47,656 nt of DNA from Paramuribaculum sp. (GTDB taxonomy: Bacteria; Bacteroidota; Bacteroidia; Bacteroidales; Muribaculaceae), in the NCBI GenBank assembly GCA_029060545.1, contig JAIDTT010000081.1, positions 1-47,656 on the forward strand, given 5' to 3'. Position 1 is the stretch's first letter. Each line of letters opens with the position of its first letter. Under the pieces are notes generated by a model that was not told where the DNA came from, ran no database searches, and saw only the letters and a list, made by a program, of their open reading frames with translations. Position numbers and translations under genes: made by a program. Of this stretch, positions 40,009 to 47,656 are shown one piece after another.

Positions 40009-40893
40009 ATGTTTACTCAAAAGAATTTCTATAGCAGTCCCGCATCGCGCTACCTGATGTTGTTGCTCGCGTGGATGCTCTGCACCATAATCGGATCCTT
40101 TGTGATGGCTCTCGTAATGGGCGACGGCACTCAGACCGGGCGAATGCGCATCGCTATCGTAGTGCAGGACATACTTATGTTTATCCTTCCGGCTCTGCTC
40201 ACAGCCGTATTTATCACGAGCCGTCCCGCCGAACTGCTCGGCGTCACCCGCCGATTCCCCCCGTCGGCACTGCTTCTGGTATTTATGATTATGGTAGTGT
40301 CGGCCCCTGCCATGAATATACTTATCAGTTTCAATCAGTCGCTCACATTACCCGAGTCACTTAAACCGATAGAGGAATGGATGCGCCACTCCGAAGAGTC
40401 GGCTGCTCACTCCCTGTCGCTCGTCACCGGAAGCACATCGGTAGGTTCCCTTATCATAAGTATACTTATCGTCGGTATTCTTGCAGGCTTCTCCGAAGAG
40501 ATATTCTTCCGGGGCGCCCTCCAGCGCATCATGGCTACCGGTGGCGTTTCGGCACATGCCGCTATATGGATAGCTGCCTTCATATTCAGCGCGTTCCACA
40601 TGCAGTTTTTCGGCTTCCTGCCCCGACTGCTTCTCGGCGCATTCTTTGGGTATCTGCTATGGTGGAGCGGTTCCCTCTGGCTGCCTGTGTGCGCTCATGC
40701 GCTCAACAATACTATGGCTCTGATACTCGAATGGCAGCGTCAGCGCCAGGGAGCGCGTGTCACTCTCGACGCCTCGCTTAGCGACAATCCCGACTTCGCA
40801 TCGTGGTGCATTATTCTCCTGGGGGTTGCGCTTGCCGCGTGGATGATCATCACTCTCCGTTGGCGCCTGAAGAAAGCCGCCGCGAAGAGGTGA
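40009..40893 (+). CDS. CPBP-family intramembrane protease
   Basis: A 294-aa protein from the ATG at 40009 (MFTQKNFYSSPASRYLML); the track's earlier start lies in the preceding gene. It has about eight membrane helices and the CPBP (Abi/Rce1) motifs: EEIFFRG (about 163-169), F-x-x-x-H in FSAFHMQFFGF and HALNN near 230. Family members are membrane glutamate or metal-dependent proteases; some process prenylated or bacteriocin-type peptides. The substrate is unknown. A hairpin overlaps the stop codon. Confidence 0.93.
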   Translation: MFTQKNFYSSPASRYLMLLLAWMLCTIIGSFVMALVMGDGTQTGRMRIAIVVQDILMFILPALLTAVFITSRPAELLGVTRRFPPSALLLVFMIMVVSAPAMNILISFNQSLTLPESLKPIEEWMRHSEESAAHSLSLVTGSTSVGSLIISILIVGILAGFSEEIFFRGALQRIMATGGVSAHAAIWIAAFIFSAFHMQFFGFLPRLLLGAFFGYLLWWSGSLWLPVCAHALNNTMALILEWQRQRQGARVTLDASLSDNPDFASWCIILLGVALAAWMIITLRWRLKKAAAKR

Positions 40894-40908
40894 CTTTCGC
40901 AGCGGCTT
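40874..40908. terminator. Hairpin terminator between the CPBP and ROK genes
   Basis: AAGCCGCCGCGAA (40874-40886) pairs with TTCGCAGCGGCTT (40896-40908) with one mismatch, between convergent genes. It overlaps the CPBP stop codon. Confidence 0.65.
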
Positions 40909-40933
40909 ATGTGATGGGGATATGTACTGACGA

Positions 40934-42037
40934 TTATTCTTCGGCGTCGAGCATCGACAGTGCAAACGAATAAGCTCCGATCGAGATTGCTTTGCTTGCA
41001 CCGAGCTTGGATATGGCTACGCCGGTCGACTTCTGGGGATCGTAGATCACCGTCTTATCGGAGCCATACACCTTGATCGGACGAGCTGCACCGTGAGCAA
41101 ACTTCACGAATTCCTCTTCATTGTCGAGCTCGAATGCCATTTCGGGCATACGCGGGATCTCTTCGCCGCTCAGTGAGTGGAGTACTCCGCGGAGCTGCTT
41201 CATAAGAGCGGGCATAAAGTATTTGCGTGCGCCTACGAGACCGCCGCCGAGCACTACGAGCGAGTCAGTCAGAGTTACTGCCGTAGCGATAGCGTCGCCG
41301 GCCACTTCACCGAATTCCTCGAAGGCGGCAATAGCGGCCTCGCGGTTGCCGGGACGGGTACCGTCGGCTATCTCGCATATATCTTTAGGCTCGAGTTTCG
41401 ATTCGTGGTCGCCCGACTTCTCGGCGTAGACGCGCTTCACCGCACGGATAGCCACACCTTCCTCCACATACACCTCGGGGTGATTCTTGTGGCGCAGACA
41501 GAAAGTTTCGGCTGCCGAGTTGTTGCCGCGGTTGAGGTGATTGTCGATCACCATACCCATACCGAAGCCGGTGCCGAAGGTATATCCTAAGAGATTAGTG
41601 TACACCTTGGGGCTACCCAAAGCAGCGAGCTTGGCATTGATTTCGGGGAGCACACCGCCCAGAGCCTCACCGAAAGCGAATAGGTCGCCGTCGTTGTTGA
41701 TGAATACCGGAATGCCGAATTTATCCTGTAGGAACGGGCCGAGAGCCACACCGTTGCGGAACGACGGAAAGTTTGGCAGATAGCCGCCTATGATACCGTG
41801 AGGATAATCGGCCGGGCCGGGGAATGCGAAGCTGATAGCCACGGGCTTCTCCTCAAGCTTGTCTATTACCATCTGGAAGCCCTTCACCATAGTGGCGAGG
41901 CAGAGGTCGAGATCGGCCGCATTGGAGGGGAGGGTTATGGGGTCGATGATGAATTCATTGGACTGCATGGCGCCAAACACCAGATTGGTGCCGCCGGCGT
42001 CGAGAGTGATCACGATGCGTTTGTCGAACTTATACAT
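40934..42037 (-). CDS. ROK-family sugar kinase-like protein
   Basis: A 367-aa protein with the phosphate-binding loop TLDAGGTNLVFGA at the start, AISFAFPGPADY, the catalytic-site region VFINNDGDLFAFGEAL and the second glycine loop LVVLGGGLVGA. The usual zinc motif C-x-C-G-x-x-G-C of ROK kinases is not present in standard form, as is common for this Bacteroidetes subfamily. It probably phosphorylates glucose or an amino sugar; which one is not evident. It is 60 bp downstream of ruvC with a weak -7-like box (CAACTTTG, 42075-42068). Confidence 0.9.
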   Translation of the reverse strand: MYKFDKRIVITLDAGGTNLVFGAMQSNEFIIDPITLPSNAADLDLCLATMVKGFQMVIDKLEEKPVAISFAFPGPADYPHGIIGGYLPNFPSFRNGVALGPFLQDKFGIPVFINNDGDLFAFGEALGGVLPEINAKLAALGSPKVYTNLLGYTFGTGFGMGMVIDNHLNRGNNSAAETFCLRHKNHPEVYVEEGVAIRAVKRVYAEKSGDHESKLEPKDICEIADGTRPGNREAAIAAFEEFGEVAGDAIATAVTLTDSLVVLGGGLVGARKYFMPALMKQLRGVLHSLSGEEIPRMPEMAFELDNEEEFVKFAHGAARPIKVYGSDKTVIYDPQKSTGVAISKLGASKAISIGAYSFALSMLDAEE

Positions 42038-42097
42038 GATATCTTGGATTTAAGAATTAATATTTGGCAAAGTTGTCGGCTACAAAAATAATAATAA

Positions 42098-42676
42098 TTA
42101 CTTTATCCGCTGCGGATTTTTGGCGATAAATTCTTTCCAAGAGCCGCACTTGCCCGATTGAAGCGGTTTCGATGACTCATAGAAGTGGCAGAGAGCCGCA
42201 GCCAAAGCGTCGGTAGCGTCAAGTTTCATCGCCGTAGCTTCGGGCGAGAGCGATAGTATCCGGCGCAGCATCTCGCACACCTGCTCTTTCGAGGCGGCGC
42301 CATTGCCCGTTATGGCCATCTTGATCTTTCGCGGCTCATACTCCGTAATAGGTACGTCGTGGGCAAGTGCTGCCGCCATAGCCACCCCCTGCGCGCGTCC
42401 GAGTTTGAGCATTGACTGCACATTCTTGCCGAAGAAAGGCGCCTCTATCGCCATCTCGTCAGGCAGATACTGATCCACCAGCATAGCCACACGCTCGTAG
42501 ATACGGCGCAGACGCAGATAGTGGCTCTCAAACTTATTCAGCTCGATCACCCCCATTGCTATCATCATAGGCTTCTTGCCTATGATGCCGAGCAGGCCGT
42601 AGCCCATCACGTTTGTACCCGGGTCGATACCTATTATTATGCGGTCATATTGCTTCAGAGCTGTCGTATTGGTCAT
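42098..42676 (-). CDS. ruvC: Holliday junction resolvase RuvC
   Basis: The track's start at 42775 lies inside the upstream gene; the ATG at 42676 ([27 protein letters not shown]) overlaps the DUF4286 stop in an ATGA and gives the usual length of 192 aa. The catalytic acids are in [16 protein letters not shown] and the pair in [11 protein letters not shown]. It cuts Holliday junctions as a dimer with RuvAB. ruvA and ruvB are not in the window. Confidence 0.96.
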   Translation of the reverse strand: MTNTTALKQYDRIIIGIDPGTNVMGYGLLGIIGKKPMMIAMGVIELNKFESHYLRLRRIYERVAMLVDQYLPDEMAIEAPFFGKNVQSMLKLGRAQGVAMAAALAHDVPITEYEPRKIKMAITGNGAASKEQVCEMLRRILSLSPEATAMKLDATDALAAALCHFYESSKPLQSGKCGSWKEFIAKNPQRIK

Positions 42677-42984
42677 ACCTCTATCGGTTGCATTATAGTG
42701 GTGAAATATACCATATAGCGCTGCCAGTCGGGAAGCCATCTGCTGAATATTTCCGGCAGCGCGCATGGCTCCCACTCGCGTATGCCGTCTATCGAAGCGT
42801 CGGCATCAAGCTGCAGCGCCAGCCCCTCACCTTCGGGATTCGCAGGATCAGCAATACGCATAAGCCTCGGATTGCTCAGTATTGGATCATCCGTAAGCAC
42901 CTTGATACCTTCGTTGCCAAGCCATTTCAGCAGACTGTCAGCGTGGCCGAAGTCCACCATGAAAGTAATATTATATAAATGCAT
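42673..42984 (-). CDS. DUF4286 family protein
   Basis: A 103-aa cytoplasmic protein of the DUF4286 type common in Bacteroidetes (starts [22 protein letters not shown]; ends [14 protein letters not shown]). The fold resembles a small ferredoxin-like alpha/beta unit. Function unknown. It is translationally coupled to ruvC (4-bp overlap) and 11 bp after the glycosyltransferase, in one operon. Confidence 0.85.
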   Translation of the reverse strand: MHLYNITFMVDFGHADSLLKWLGNEGIKVLTDDPILSNPRLMRIADPANPEGEGLALQLDADASIDGIREWEPCALPEIFSRWLPDWQRYMVYFTTIMQPIEV

Positions 42985-42995
42985 AGAGCGTAGAG

Positions 42996-43754
42996 TCAGT
43001 TATCAGATTGTTTCATCGCCTTCTTGTGGCGAAGGTAGCGCGGAATGAATCCTAAGTGTCGGATCACAGTAGGTACCAGTCCGTAGTAGTGGCTCATAAT
43101 GCGGAAACGCTCCTTGAGCGAAGCCTTGTGATTGGCCGTGGTCACCCCTTCAGAAAGATAGTCGATCAGGATATCGGGAATATAGATATTGTGGCGCGAA
43201 TGTTGCAGACAGCGGATACACCACTCATAATCGGCCGAATAGCGGTAGTCGAGATTATATAGCGGAGCTATGCGTGCCAGCACCACGAAAGCCTGGTGAC
43301 ATACCACCATACCCTTTGCAAAACTCTTGTAAGTCAGCACCTCCGGCGCACTCAGATGCCGATCGGCAATGCGATGGCGGTCGCTGTCCACGAGTTGCGT
43401 CTGGCCATATACAATACCCGGAGTATCATTCTCCACGATAGCCTTCGCTATTTCGGCCAAAGTATCGGGGGAGTGGAACGAATCACCCGCATTGAGGAAA
43501 ATATAGTATTGACCCGAGGCCATCATCATACCCTTGTTCATCGCATCGTAGATACCTTTATCCGGTTCCGACTTGTATATAATACGCTCCGAGCCGTTAG
43601 CCGCATTTCGGATAATATCGATAGTCGAATCCTTTGAGGCACCGTCCACGATAATATGTTCATAGTCTGTAAACGACTGTTCGGCCACACTGGCGATAGT
43701 CGGGGGGAGAGTCTTTTCAGCGTTGAAGGTAACAGTGATGATGGAAATTAGCAT
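42996..43754 (-). CDS. Family 2 glycosyltransferase
   Basis: The track's ORF begins at 43883, but the ATG at 43754 starts MLISIITVTFNAEKTLPPTIASV, the normal beginning of a GT2 enzyme, so the protein is 252 aa. It has IIVDGASKDSTIDII, SEPDKGIYDAMNKGM and YIFLNAGDSF, which place it in the WcaA/WcaE-like group of polysaccharide glycosyltransferases. The C-terminal end is basic (FIPRYLRHKKAMKQ), typical of membrane-associated enzymes. First gene of the operon with DUF4286 and ruvC. Confidence 0.9.
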   Translation of the reverse strand: MLISIITVTFNAEKTLPPTIASVAEQSFTDYEHIIVDGASKDSTIDIIRNAANGSERIIYKSEPDKGIYDAMNKGMMMASGQYYIFLNAGDSFHSPDTLAEIAKAIVENDTPGIVYGQTQLVDSDRHRIADRHLSAPEVLTYKSFAKGMVVCHQAFVVLARIAPLYNLDYRYSADYEWCIRCLQHSRHNIYIPDILIDYLSEGVTTANHKASLKERFRIMSHYYGLVPTVIRHLGFIPRYLRHKKAMKQSDN

Positions 43755-43942
43755 AGCGTTGGCAAGGATAATGATGTCAGCTACTGCAAAGATAATCAAA
43801 ATCTCCGAAACACCATCCGCCATCCTATTTCCACCCCTCAATAAAATTTTTCGAAAAATATGTGTTCCTCCACCCCAATCCACCCTTAACTTTGCATCCC
43901 CAAACCACCACTATATAGCCTCCCGAAAATCCATCCGCAAGC

Positions 43943-43969
43943 CTTGTAGGGCGGTTCATTTGAGCCGCC
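43943..43969 (+). repeat. 27-nt hairpin repeat, copy 1
   Basis: CTTGTAGGG followed by a palindrome; the 20-nt hairpin GGCGGTTC-ATTT-GAGCCGCC (43950-43969) has 8 pairs including one G-T. It has the same length and leading CTTGTAGGG as copy 2 but a different stem sequence. Confidence 0.6.
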
Positions 43970-44025
43970 GCCCCATTGCGTCAGCATGGCTCCGACCGCC
44001 CTTAAAATTTTGTCCTGGTGCATCG

Positions 44026-44052
44026 CTTGTAGGGAAGAATTTCAAATCTTCC
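44026..44052 (+). repeat. 27-nt hairpin repeat, copy 2
   Basis: CTTGTAGGG followed by a palindrome; the hairpin GGAAGAAT-TTCA-AATCTTCC (44033-44052) has 7 pairs and one mismatch. The stem differs from copy 1 but keeps geometry. Confidence 0.6.
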
Positions 44053-44245
44053 GCCTATAGCACCTGCCTCCGTCACCCTCAACTATTAGCCCTATTAGCC
44101 CCATCTTAATCTACCACCCTCAAATTTTTGTCTCGGTGCTTCGCTTCAGCGAAGCAAAAAGTTTACCGAATCGCTCGATCTCATCCGCCATCCTCACCAC
44201 CCAATAATTACTTTGTATCATAAGCTTTCTAATGGGGCATATAAG

Positions 44246-44280
44246 AAGAGAGCTGCATAAAATTCTTACGCAGCTCTCTT
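44246..44280. terminator. Terminator hairpin after the large lipoprotein gene
   Basis: AAGAGAGCTGC (44246-44256) pairs perfectly with GCAGCTCTCTT (44270-44280), 11 bp. It lies 20 nt after the minus-strand stop codon. The better T-tract (TTGTTTATTG) is on the plus strand, so it may also stop a rightward transcript from the region before it. Confidence 0.75.
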
Positions 44281-44300
44281 TTGTTTATTGTATAATTCGA

Positions 44301-47192
44301 CTACTCAAGATTGGTAACGCCTCTTACATACGGGGTACTAGCCTGGTTACTTAAATTACCGCCAGAACCGTATATGCAATTTGTGAAATAACCGGTCGAT
44401 GAAGAAATGGCTGTTGATTTAGTATAGTAATAGTATTTTGTATAACCGTCACCTGATTTTAAAGGTGCTCCACCAAAAGAACTCAATGCTGCATTTACGT
44501 CAGACCATTTCGCGCTTATAATCTTTCCCTGATTGGCGGTGGGCAAAATATCTTCATACATTGTCATAGCAGTCTCAACGGATGAAATCGAGCCGGATTG
44601 TGCATCGTTCAGATGTAAGGTAAACTTCTCGCCTCCTGCGATAACGACAATCCCCTCAACTGTCTCTATTTCTCCCATTCTATTGTTATATTCTTGTTTG
44701 CTTAAAAATTCACGAGTACCATTAATCATAACTGAGAGTTTTAAATCATCAGAATCTGTCCAATATATGGTAGAAGTAGAAGTCGTCGGCTTTACGCCTC
44801 TTACATACGGGGTACTAGCCTGGTTACTTAAATTACCGCCAGAACCATATATGCAATTTGTGAAATAACCGGTCGATGAAGAAATGGCTGTTGATTTAGT
44901 ATAGTAATAGTATTTTGTATAACTGTCACCTGATTTTAAAGGTGCTCCACCAAAAGAGCTCAATGCTGCATTTACGTCAGACCATTTCGCGCTAATAATC
45001 TTTCCTTGATTAGTGGTAGGCAAAATATCTTTATACATTGTCATAGCAGTCTCTACAGACGAGATGCGATCGGTTTGTATATCGTTTAGCGAAAGAATAA
45101 AGCTTTCACCTCCACTTATGATTGTCAATCCTTCAACGACTGCATTCGACAAATTGGCTTTGTCATATTCTTCCTTAGTAAGATAATAGCGAGTGTCATT
45201 TATCCATACAGCTAAAGAGAGATCTTTGGGAGTGGTTGAGTAAATCGTATTATCATTATCGCTTGGCTTGTCACCGGAGCCACTTTCACTATTAACGGCT
45301 TCATAAAGAGTATTAATAAAGTCCTTAGCATTATTCTGTGCTTTTGCAAAATCATTAGCAAGTGAACTAGAACAGTCAAGCACAAGCATTATAGCTGCGG
45401 ATCTGCGTTCTGTTACGACATGAAAATTTTCTTCTTTATCAGCCTCTGAGTTTTTCTGCCAATCATTATTGGATGTTATATAAGTCCACTCATCAGTAAA
45501 ATCAGGGGTTATTAGTTTGTTATTTTCAGTACGAACTCCCTCTAACGTAAAAGTTAAGAAGATACCATCCTGTTCACCCTTAAGTGTGGATCCGGAGGTA
45601 GATGTTAGCCCTATATATTTCACATTTTTAAGTGAATAGGTATTAGTGTAGGTATTAATGTCGGTATCGATGTCAAATGTACCTTCAATATAGCATGTTG
45701 ATTTATCTGCTTTAGCAACATTATCGAATGTGAAACGAACAATCGTACCCTTCGACAGACCGGGCATTCTCAAATCAATGGTCTGGACATAGTTACTTTG
45801 TGATAGTTGTTCGGCAATTTTCATAAACCCTGCGTTTACCTCCGACATATTTGCTGCCACGGTTGCATAGTCGTCAGACGAAGCAAGTTTTTTAAGATTA
45901 TCTCTGAACTGACTTACATCAGACACATCCTGCCCTCTGAAGCCGATAGAATAGGCAATAATAGGCTGATGACATATGGTCTCATTCTTTATTCGTTGGC
46001 TGAGAGCATTAAGATAGTCATTATCATTATCGTAAGGGACATTCATCATCATAGAACCTTGATCCAAACCGTCAGTAAACGTAACGATGGCTACTTTTGA
46101 GAGGTCGGATGGTAGAGGTACAGATTGCAGTTTATTGATTGCCTGATCTACCGAGTAGTACAACAAAGTACCATTCTTCATATTCAGACCGTTGATAAAT
46201 GAGTCGAATCCGGGTTTACTTCCTTGGCTAAGTTCAACAATGGGGTAAGAGTATAGCTCCTGGTTGAAGCCAACTATTCCGAGATAGATGCCGCTGTTTG
46301 TTCCGCCGCCGCCGGTTGTGGCGTCAGTCCATTCTGTCACTCGGGTATCCACATCATTAAGCACTCCGAAAGTTGAGCGCTCTATCACTACTGCATTATC
46401 CGACACAACCTTTCCCTCCTTCATTGCCGAGGTGCGGAATGTCATCGTATAGCCCGATGCTAATTGGGCTGGATAAGCTGCCATATAATACTCTGCACCG
46501 GCTTTGAAAGTACCTCCGTCGGGAGCGTAGATGATGATCGAATCCACACTCTCCACCACCTCATCAAGTACTTTGGGGAATTCGTTTTCATCAAAAGTCA
46601 CTTTTGCCGCTCCCGTAAGTCTTTCACCATTATTTCCCTTGAAGCATACGGACGTAATATCGTCGCGCGTAACGGTGAATTTCACACCGCCGCAGATATT
46701 ATAGAATGCTAAGTTATGGCTTTGTGCTCTGGCCATAGTCGGGAAAAGTCCGTTTTGAAACGATCCCTCTTCTGCTGTCTGATATGTCGGCAGGGTGATT
46801 GTTGCCACCCCGTCATTGAAACTGTTGCTTGCCGAGTAGGGATAAATGGCGTAGAGATACTTTCCATCGGTATAGTTTTCTCCGCCGGCCGATACCCCTG
46901 CTAATGTTCCCTTAAACTCTGCAATATCGGTTGTATCACTGTTCTGACAGGTGAATTTACTTCCACCATCAGTACCGGAGTTATAGAACACGCTGATTTC
47001 ATCGCCGGGTACCCACCTTACGGAGCCGTCGGGCAGGCGTACGGTACGGGAGTCTGCCCCCGCACCCTCGCGGGTAGCCGTTAAGGTTATTTCCACACCG
47101 GTTCCGGCGTAATTGTCAAAATCTTCATTATCGCATGAAAAGCACGAAAGTGCCGCACACGAAAGTGCTAAATATTTTAAGCTCTTAATCAT
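44301..47192 (-). CDS. Large lipoprotein: fimbrillin-like, vWA-like and duplicated C-terminal modules
   Basis: A 963-aa lipoprotein (signal ending SCFSC, C20, then DNEDFDN). Residues about 30-290 match fimbrillin-like proteins (RTVRLPDGSVRWVPGDEISVF, YAIYPYS, AAYPAQLASGY). A von Willebrand A-like domain follows (about 300-465; GIYLGIVGFNQELYSYPI, KVAIVTFTDGLDQGS) in which the usual D-x-S-x-S metal site at the first strand is replaced by GFNQEL. A separate strand with an intact motif, IMLVLDCSSSLANDF, comes much later (near 605). The last about 320 residues are two copies of a 159-aa module ending in SSTGYFTNCIYGSGGNLSN and STPYVRGV, reminiscent of the FISUMP/C-type-lectin-like endings of Bacteroidetes surface proteins. 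Likely a surface adhesin or pilus-associated protein. An Ig-like protein is encoded 21 bp upstream. Confidence 0.8.
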   Translation of the reverse strand: MIKSLKYLALSCAALSCFSCDNEDFDNYAGTGVEITLTATREGAGADSRTVRLPDGSVRWVPGDEISVFYNSGTDGGSKFTCQNSDTTDIAEFKGTLAGVSAGGENYTDGKYLYAIYPYSASNSFNDGVATITLPTYQTAEEGSFQNGLFPTMARAQSHNLAFYNICGGVKFTVTRDDITSVCFKGNNGERLTGAAKVTFDENEFPKVLDEVVESVDSIIIYAPDGGTFKAGAEYYMAAYPAQLASGYTMTFRTSAMKEGKVVSDNAVVIERSTFGVLNDVDTRVTEWTDATTGGGGTNSGIYLGIVGFNQELYSYPIVELSQGSKPGFDSFINGLNMKNGTLLYYSVDQAINKLQSVPLPSDLSKVAIVTFTDGLDQGSMMMNVPYDNDNDYLNALSQRIKNETICHQPIIAYSIGFRGQDVSDVSQFRDNLKKLASSDDYATVAANMSEVNAGFMKIAEQLSQSNYVQTIDLRMPGLSKGTIVRFTFDNVAKADKSTCYIEGTFDIDTDINTYTNTYSLKNVKYIGLTSTSGSTLKGEQDGIFLTFTLEGVRTENNKLITPDFTDEWTYITSNNDWQKNSEADKEENFHVVTERRSAAIMLVLDCSSSLANDFAKAQNNAKDFINTLYEAVNSESGSGDKPSDNDNTIYSTTPKDLSLAVWINDTRYYLTKEEYDKANLSNAVVEGLTIISGGESFILSLNDIQTDRISSVETAMTMYKDILPTTNQGKIISAKWSDVNAALSSFGGAPLKSGDSYTKYYYYTKSTAISSSTGYFTNCIYGSGGNLSNQASTPYVRGVKPTTSTSTIYWTDSDDLKLSVMINGTREFLSKQEYNNRMGEIETVEGIVVIAGGEKFTLHLNDAQSGSISSVETAMTMYEDILPTANQGKIISAKWSDVNAALSSFGGAPLKSGDGYTKYYYYTKSTAISSSTGYFTNCIYGSGGNLSNQASTPYVRGVTNLE
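44317..44577 (-). repeat. Intragenic direct repeat, C-terminal copy
   Basis: About 260 bp nearly identical to 44794-45054, exactly 477 bp (159 codons) apart. I count roughly ten differences, several synonymous. The upstream halves of the two modules are much more diverged. Confidence 0.85.
44794..45054 (-). repeat. Intragenic direct repeat, inner copy
   Basis: Partner of 44317-44577. It encodes the end of the first 159-aa module of the large lipoprotein. Confidence 0.85.
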
Positions 47193-47213
47193 ATTATTGA
47201 TATTTTTTGTTTT

Positions 47214-47655
47214 TTACCATTCTACTTCGCCGGTATCTTCCGAGCCTCCGGCGGCAGGCTTACCGGTCACAGCGATCTCTACACTACACGATGCACCCTT
47301 TACTGTTCGTGCGGTAATCGTTGCAGCTCCCTTTTTCGCTGCTTTTACCACTCCGTTGCTTACTGTGGCGACGCTTGTATCGGAGCTCACCCAAGTAATA
47401 CCGGATTCGGGTATAGATTTAGGGTTAAGTATAGCCCATAGATCTTTTTGTTCACCTCTGTTTAAAGTGATACTATTGATAGTAAACGATATCGATGCAG
47501 GCACAACATTAATCGTACATTGAGCCGACACACTGCCGGCTGTCACAGTAATCTGTGCTGTACCGGATGCTATGGCTGTCACAACTCCGTTGCTGCTTAC
47601 AGAGGCTACCGATGTGTTGGACGACTGCCAGCTCACGCTCTTGTCGGTGGCATTA
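47214..47655 (-). CDS. Ig-like (BIG2) domain protein, 5' part outside the window
   Basis: The frame is open to the window edge (the residues before the GTG called at 47636 read NATDKS, as expected in a BIG2 repeat), so the start is not visible. About 147 residues hold two bacterial Ig-like group 2 domains: WQSSNTSVASVSSNGVVTAIASGTAQITV and ITWVSSDTSVATVSNGVVKAAKKGAATITA. The C terminus is GSEDTGEVEW. Such domains are found in surface proteins and adhesins. The fimbrillin/vWA lipoprotein gene follows 21 bp downstream, so both are probably one surface operon. Confidence 0.88.
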   Translation of the reverse strand, partial: NATDKSVSWQSSNTSVASVSSNGVVTAIASGTAQITVTAGSVSAQCTINVVPASISFTINSITLNRGEQKDLWAILNPKSIPESGITWVSSDTSVATVSNGVVKAAKKGAATITARTVKGASCSVEIAVTGKPAAGGSEDTGEVEW

Positions 47656-47656
47656 T

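Larger units (their letters stand above)
43755..44245. other. Non-coding region with short hairpin repeats
   Basis: A C-rich (plus strand) stretch of about 490 bp without a credible gene. It holds three 20-nt hairpins of the same size (8-bp stem, 4-nt loop) at 43950-43969, 44033-44052 and 44137-44156, and two degenerate copies of a TTTTGTC..GGTGC.TCGCTT block (near 44008-44028 and 44127-44147). A -7-like box TAACTTTG (43887-43894) points right. The origin is probably that of a dispersed intergenic repeat family. Confidence 0.5.

Noticed and set aside
1-47656. CRISPR arrays, insertion sequences, phage structural genes, rRNA
   Set aside because: I saw no regularly spaced repeats, transposases or phage genes. 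The single recombinase at 5097 is the only mobile-element enzyme found.

Overview
The window looks like chromosomal DNA from a gut Bacteroidales, most likely a Muribaculaceae (S24-7) relative. This is inferred, not searched. The support is: many promoters of the Bacteroidetes type (TTTG, about 20 bp, TAnnTTTG), little use of Shine-Dalgarno sites, a Rho factor with a long disordered insert, a tmRNA encoding the tag GENNYALAA, surface lipoproteins starting C-SDDD, fimbrillin-like, BACON and Ig-like domains, and DUF1846, DUF4286 and ROK proteins of Bacteroidetes type.

Layout. 0-3.3 kb: end of an AEC-family transporter convergent with rho, which has a leader of about 310 nt. 3.4-6.3 kb: a translationally coupled pair (small PflA-like radical SAM enzyme plus a cysteine-motif membrane protein), then a tyrosine recombinase. 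6.3-11.8 kb: a LytTR regulatory locus. A stand-alone LytTR regulator and a membrane-anchored NAGPA-like protein are flanked by two lipoprotein transcription units, each with the same double direct repeat at the same distance from its promoter. 11.9-15.9 kb: two surface lipoproteins, one an S41 protease. 16-18.3 kb: DUF1846 protein and a HigBA toxin-antitoxin pair. 18.4-23.3 kb: DUF1349 protein, LuxR-type regulator, MATE transporter, an unassigned structured RNA with its own promoter and terminator, a small membrane protein and a Bcr/CflA-type MFS transporter. 23.3-31.1 kb: a seven-gene MacAB/TolC-like export operon ending in an NtrB/NtrC-like two-component pair. 31.1-33.6 kb: small conserved and membrane proteins, including a truncated duplicate. 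33.66-34.06 kb: tmRNA on the minus strand. 34.1-35.1 kb: a segment bounded by 32-bp direct repeats that duplicate the end of the neighbouring glycosyltransferase gene. 35.1-43.8 kb: housekeeping genes (glycosyltransferases, MtaB, acyl-CoA ligase, TrmN6-like methyltransferase, CPBP protease, ROK kinase, RuvC, DUF4286). 43.8-44.25 kb: a non-coding stretch with short hairpin repeats. 44.3-47.66 kb: a large repeat-bearing fimbrillin/vWA lipoprotein and a partial Ig-like protein.

The strongest candidates for undescribed biology are the LytTR locus with its paired operators (6.3-11.8 kb), the radical SAM/cysteine-motif pair (3.4-5.0 kb), the direct-repeat-bounded segment that duplicates part of the tmRNA promoter region (34.09-35.11 kb), and the unassigned RNA at 21.3-21.5 kb. 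Coordinates of start codons were adjusted from the ORF track where overlap, signal peptide or family length argued for a shorter protein. No database search was run; family names rest on motif and sequence-pattern recognition.
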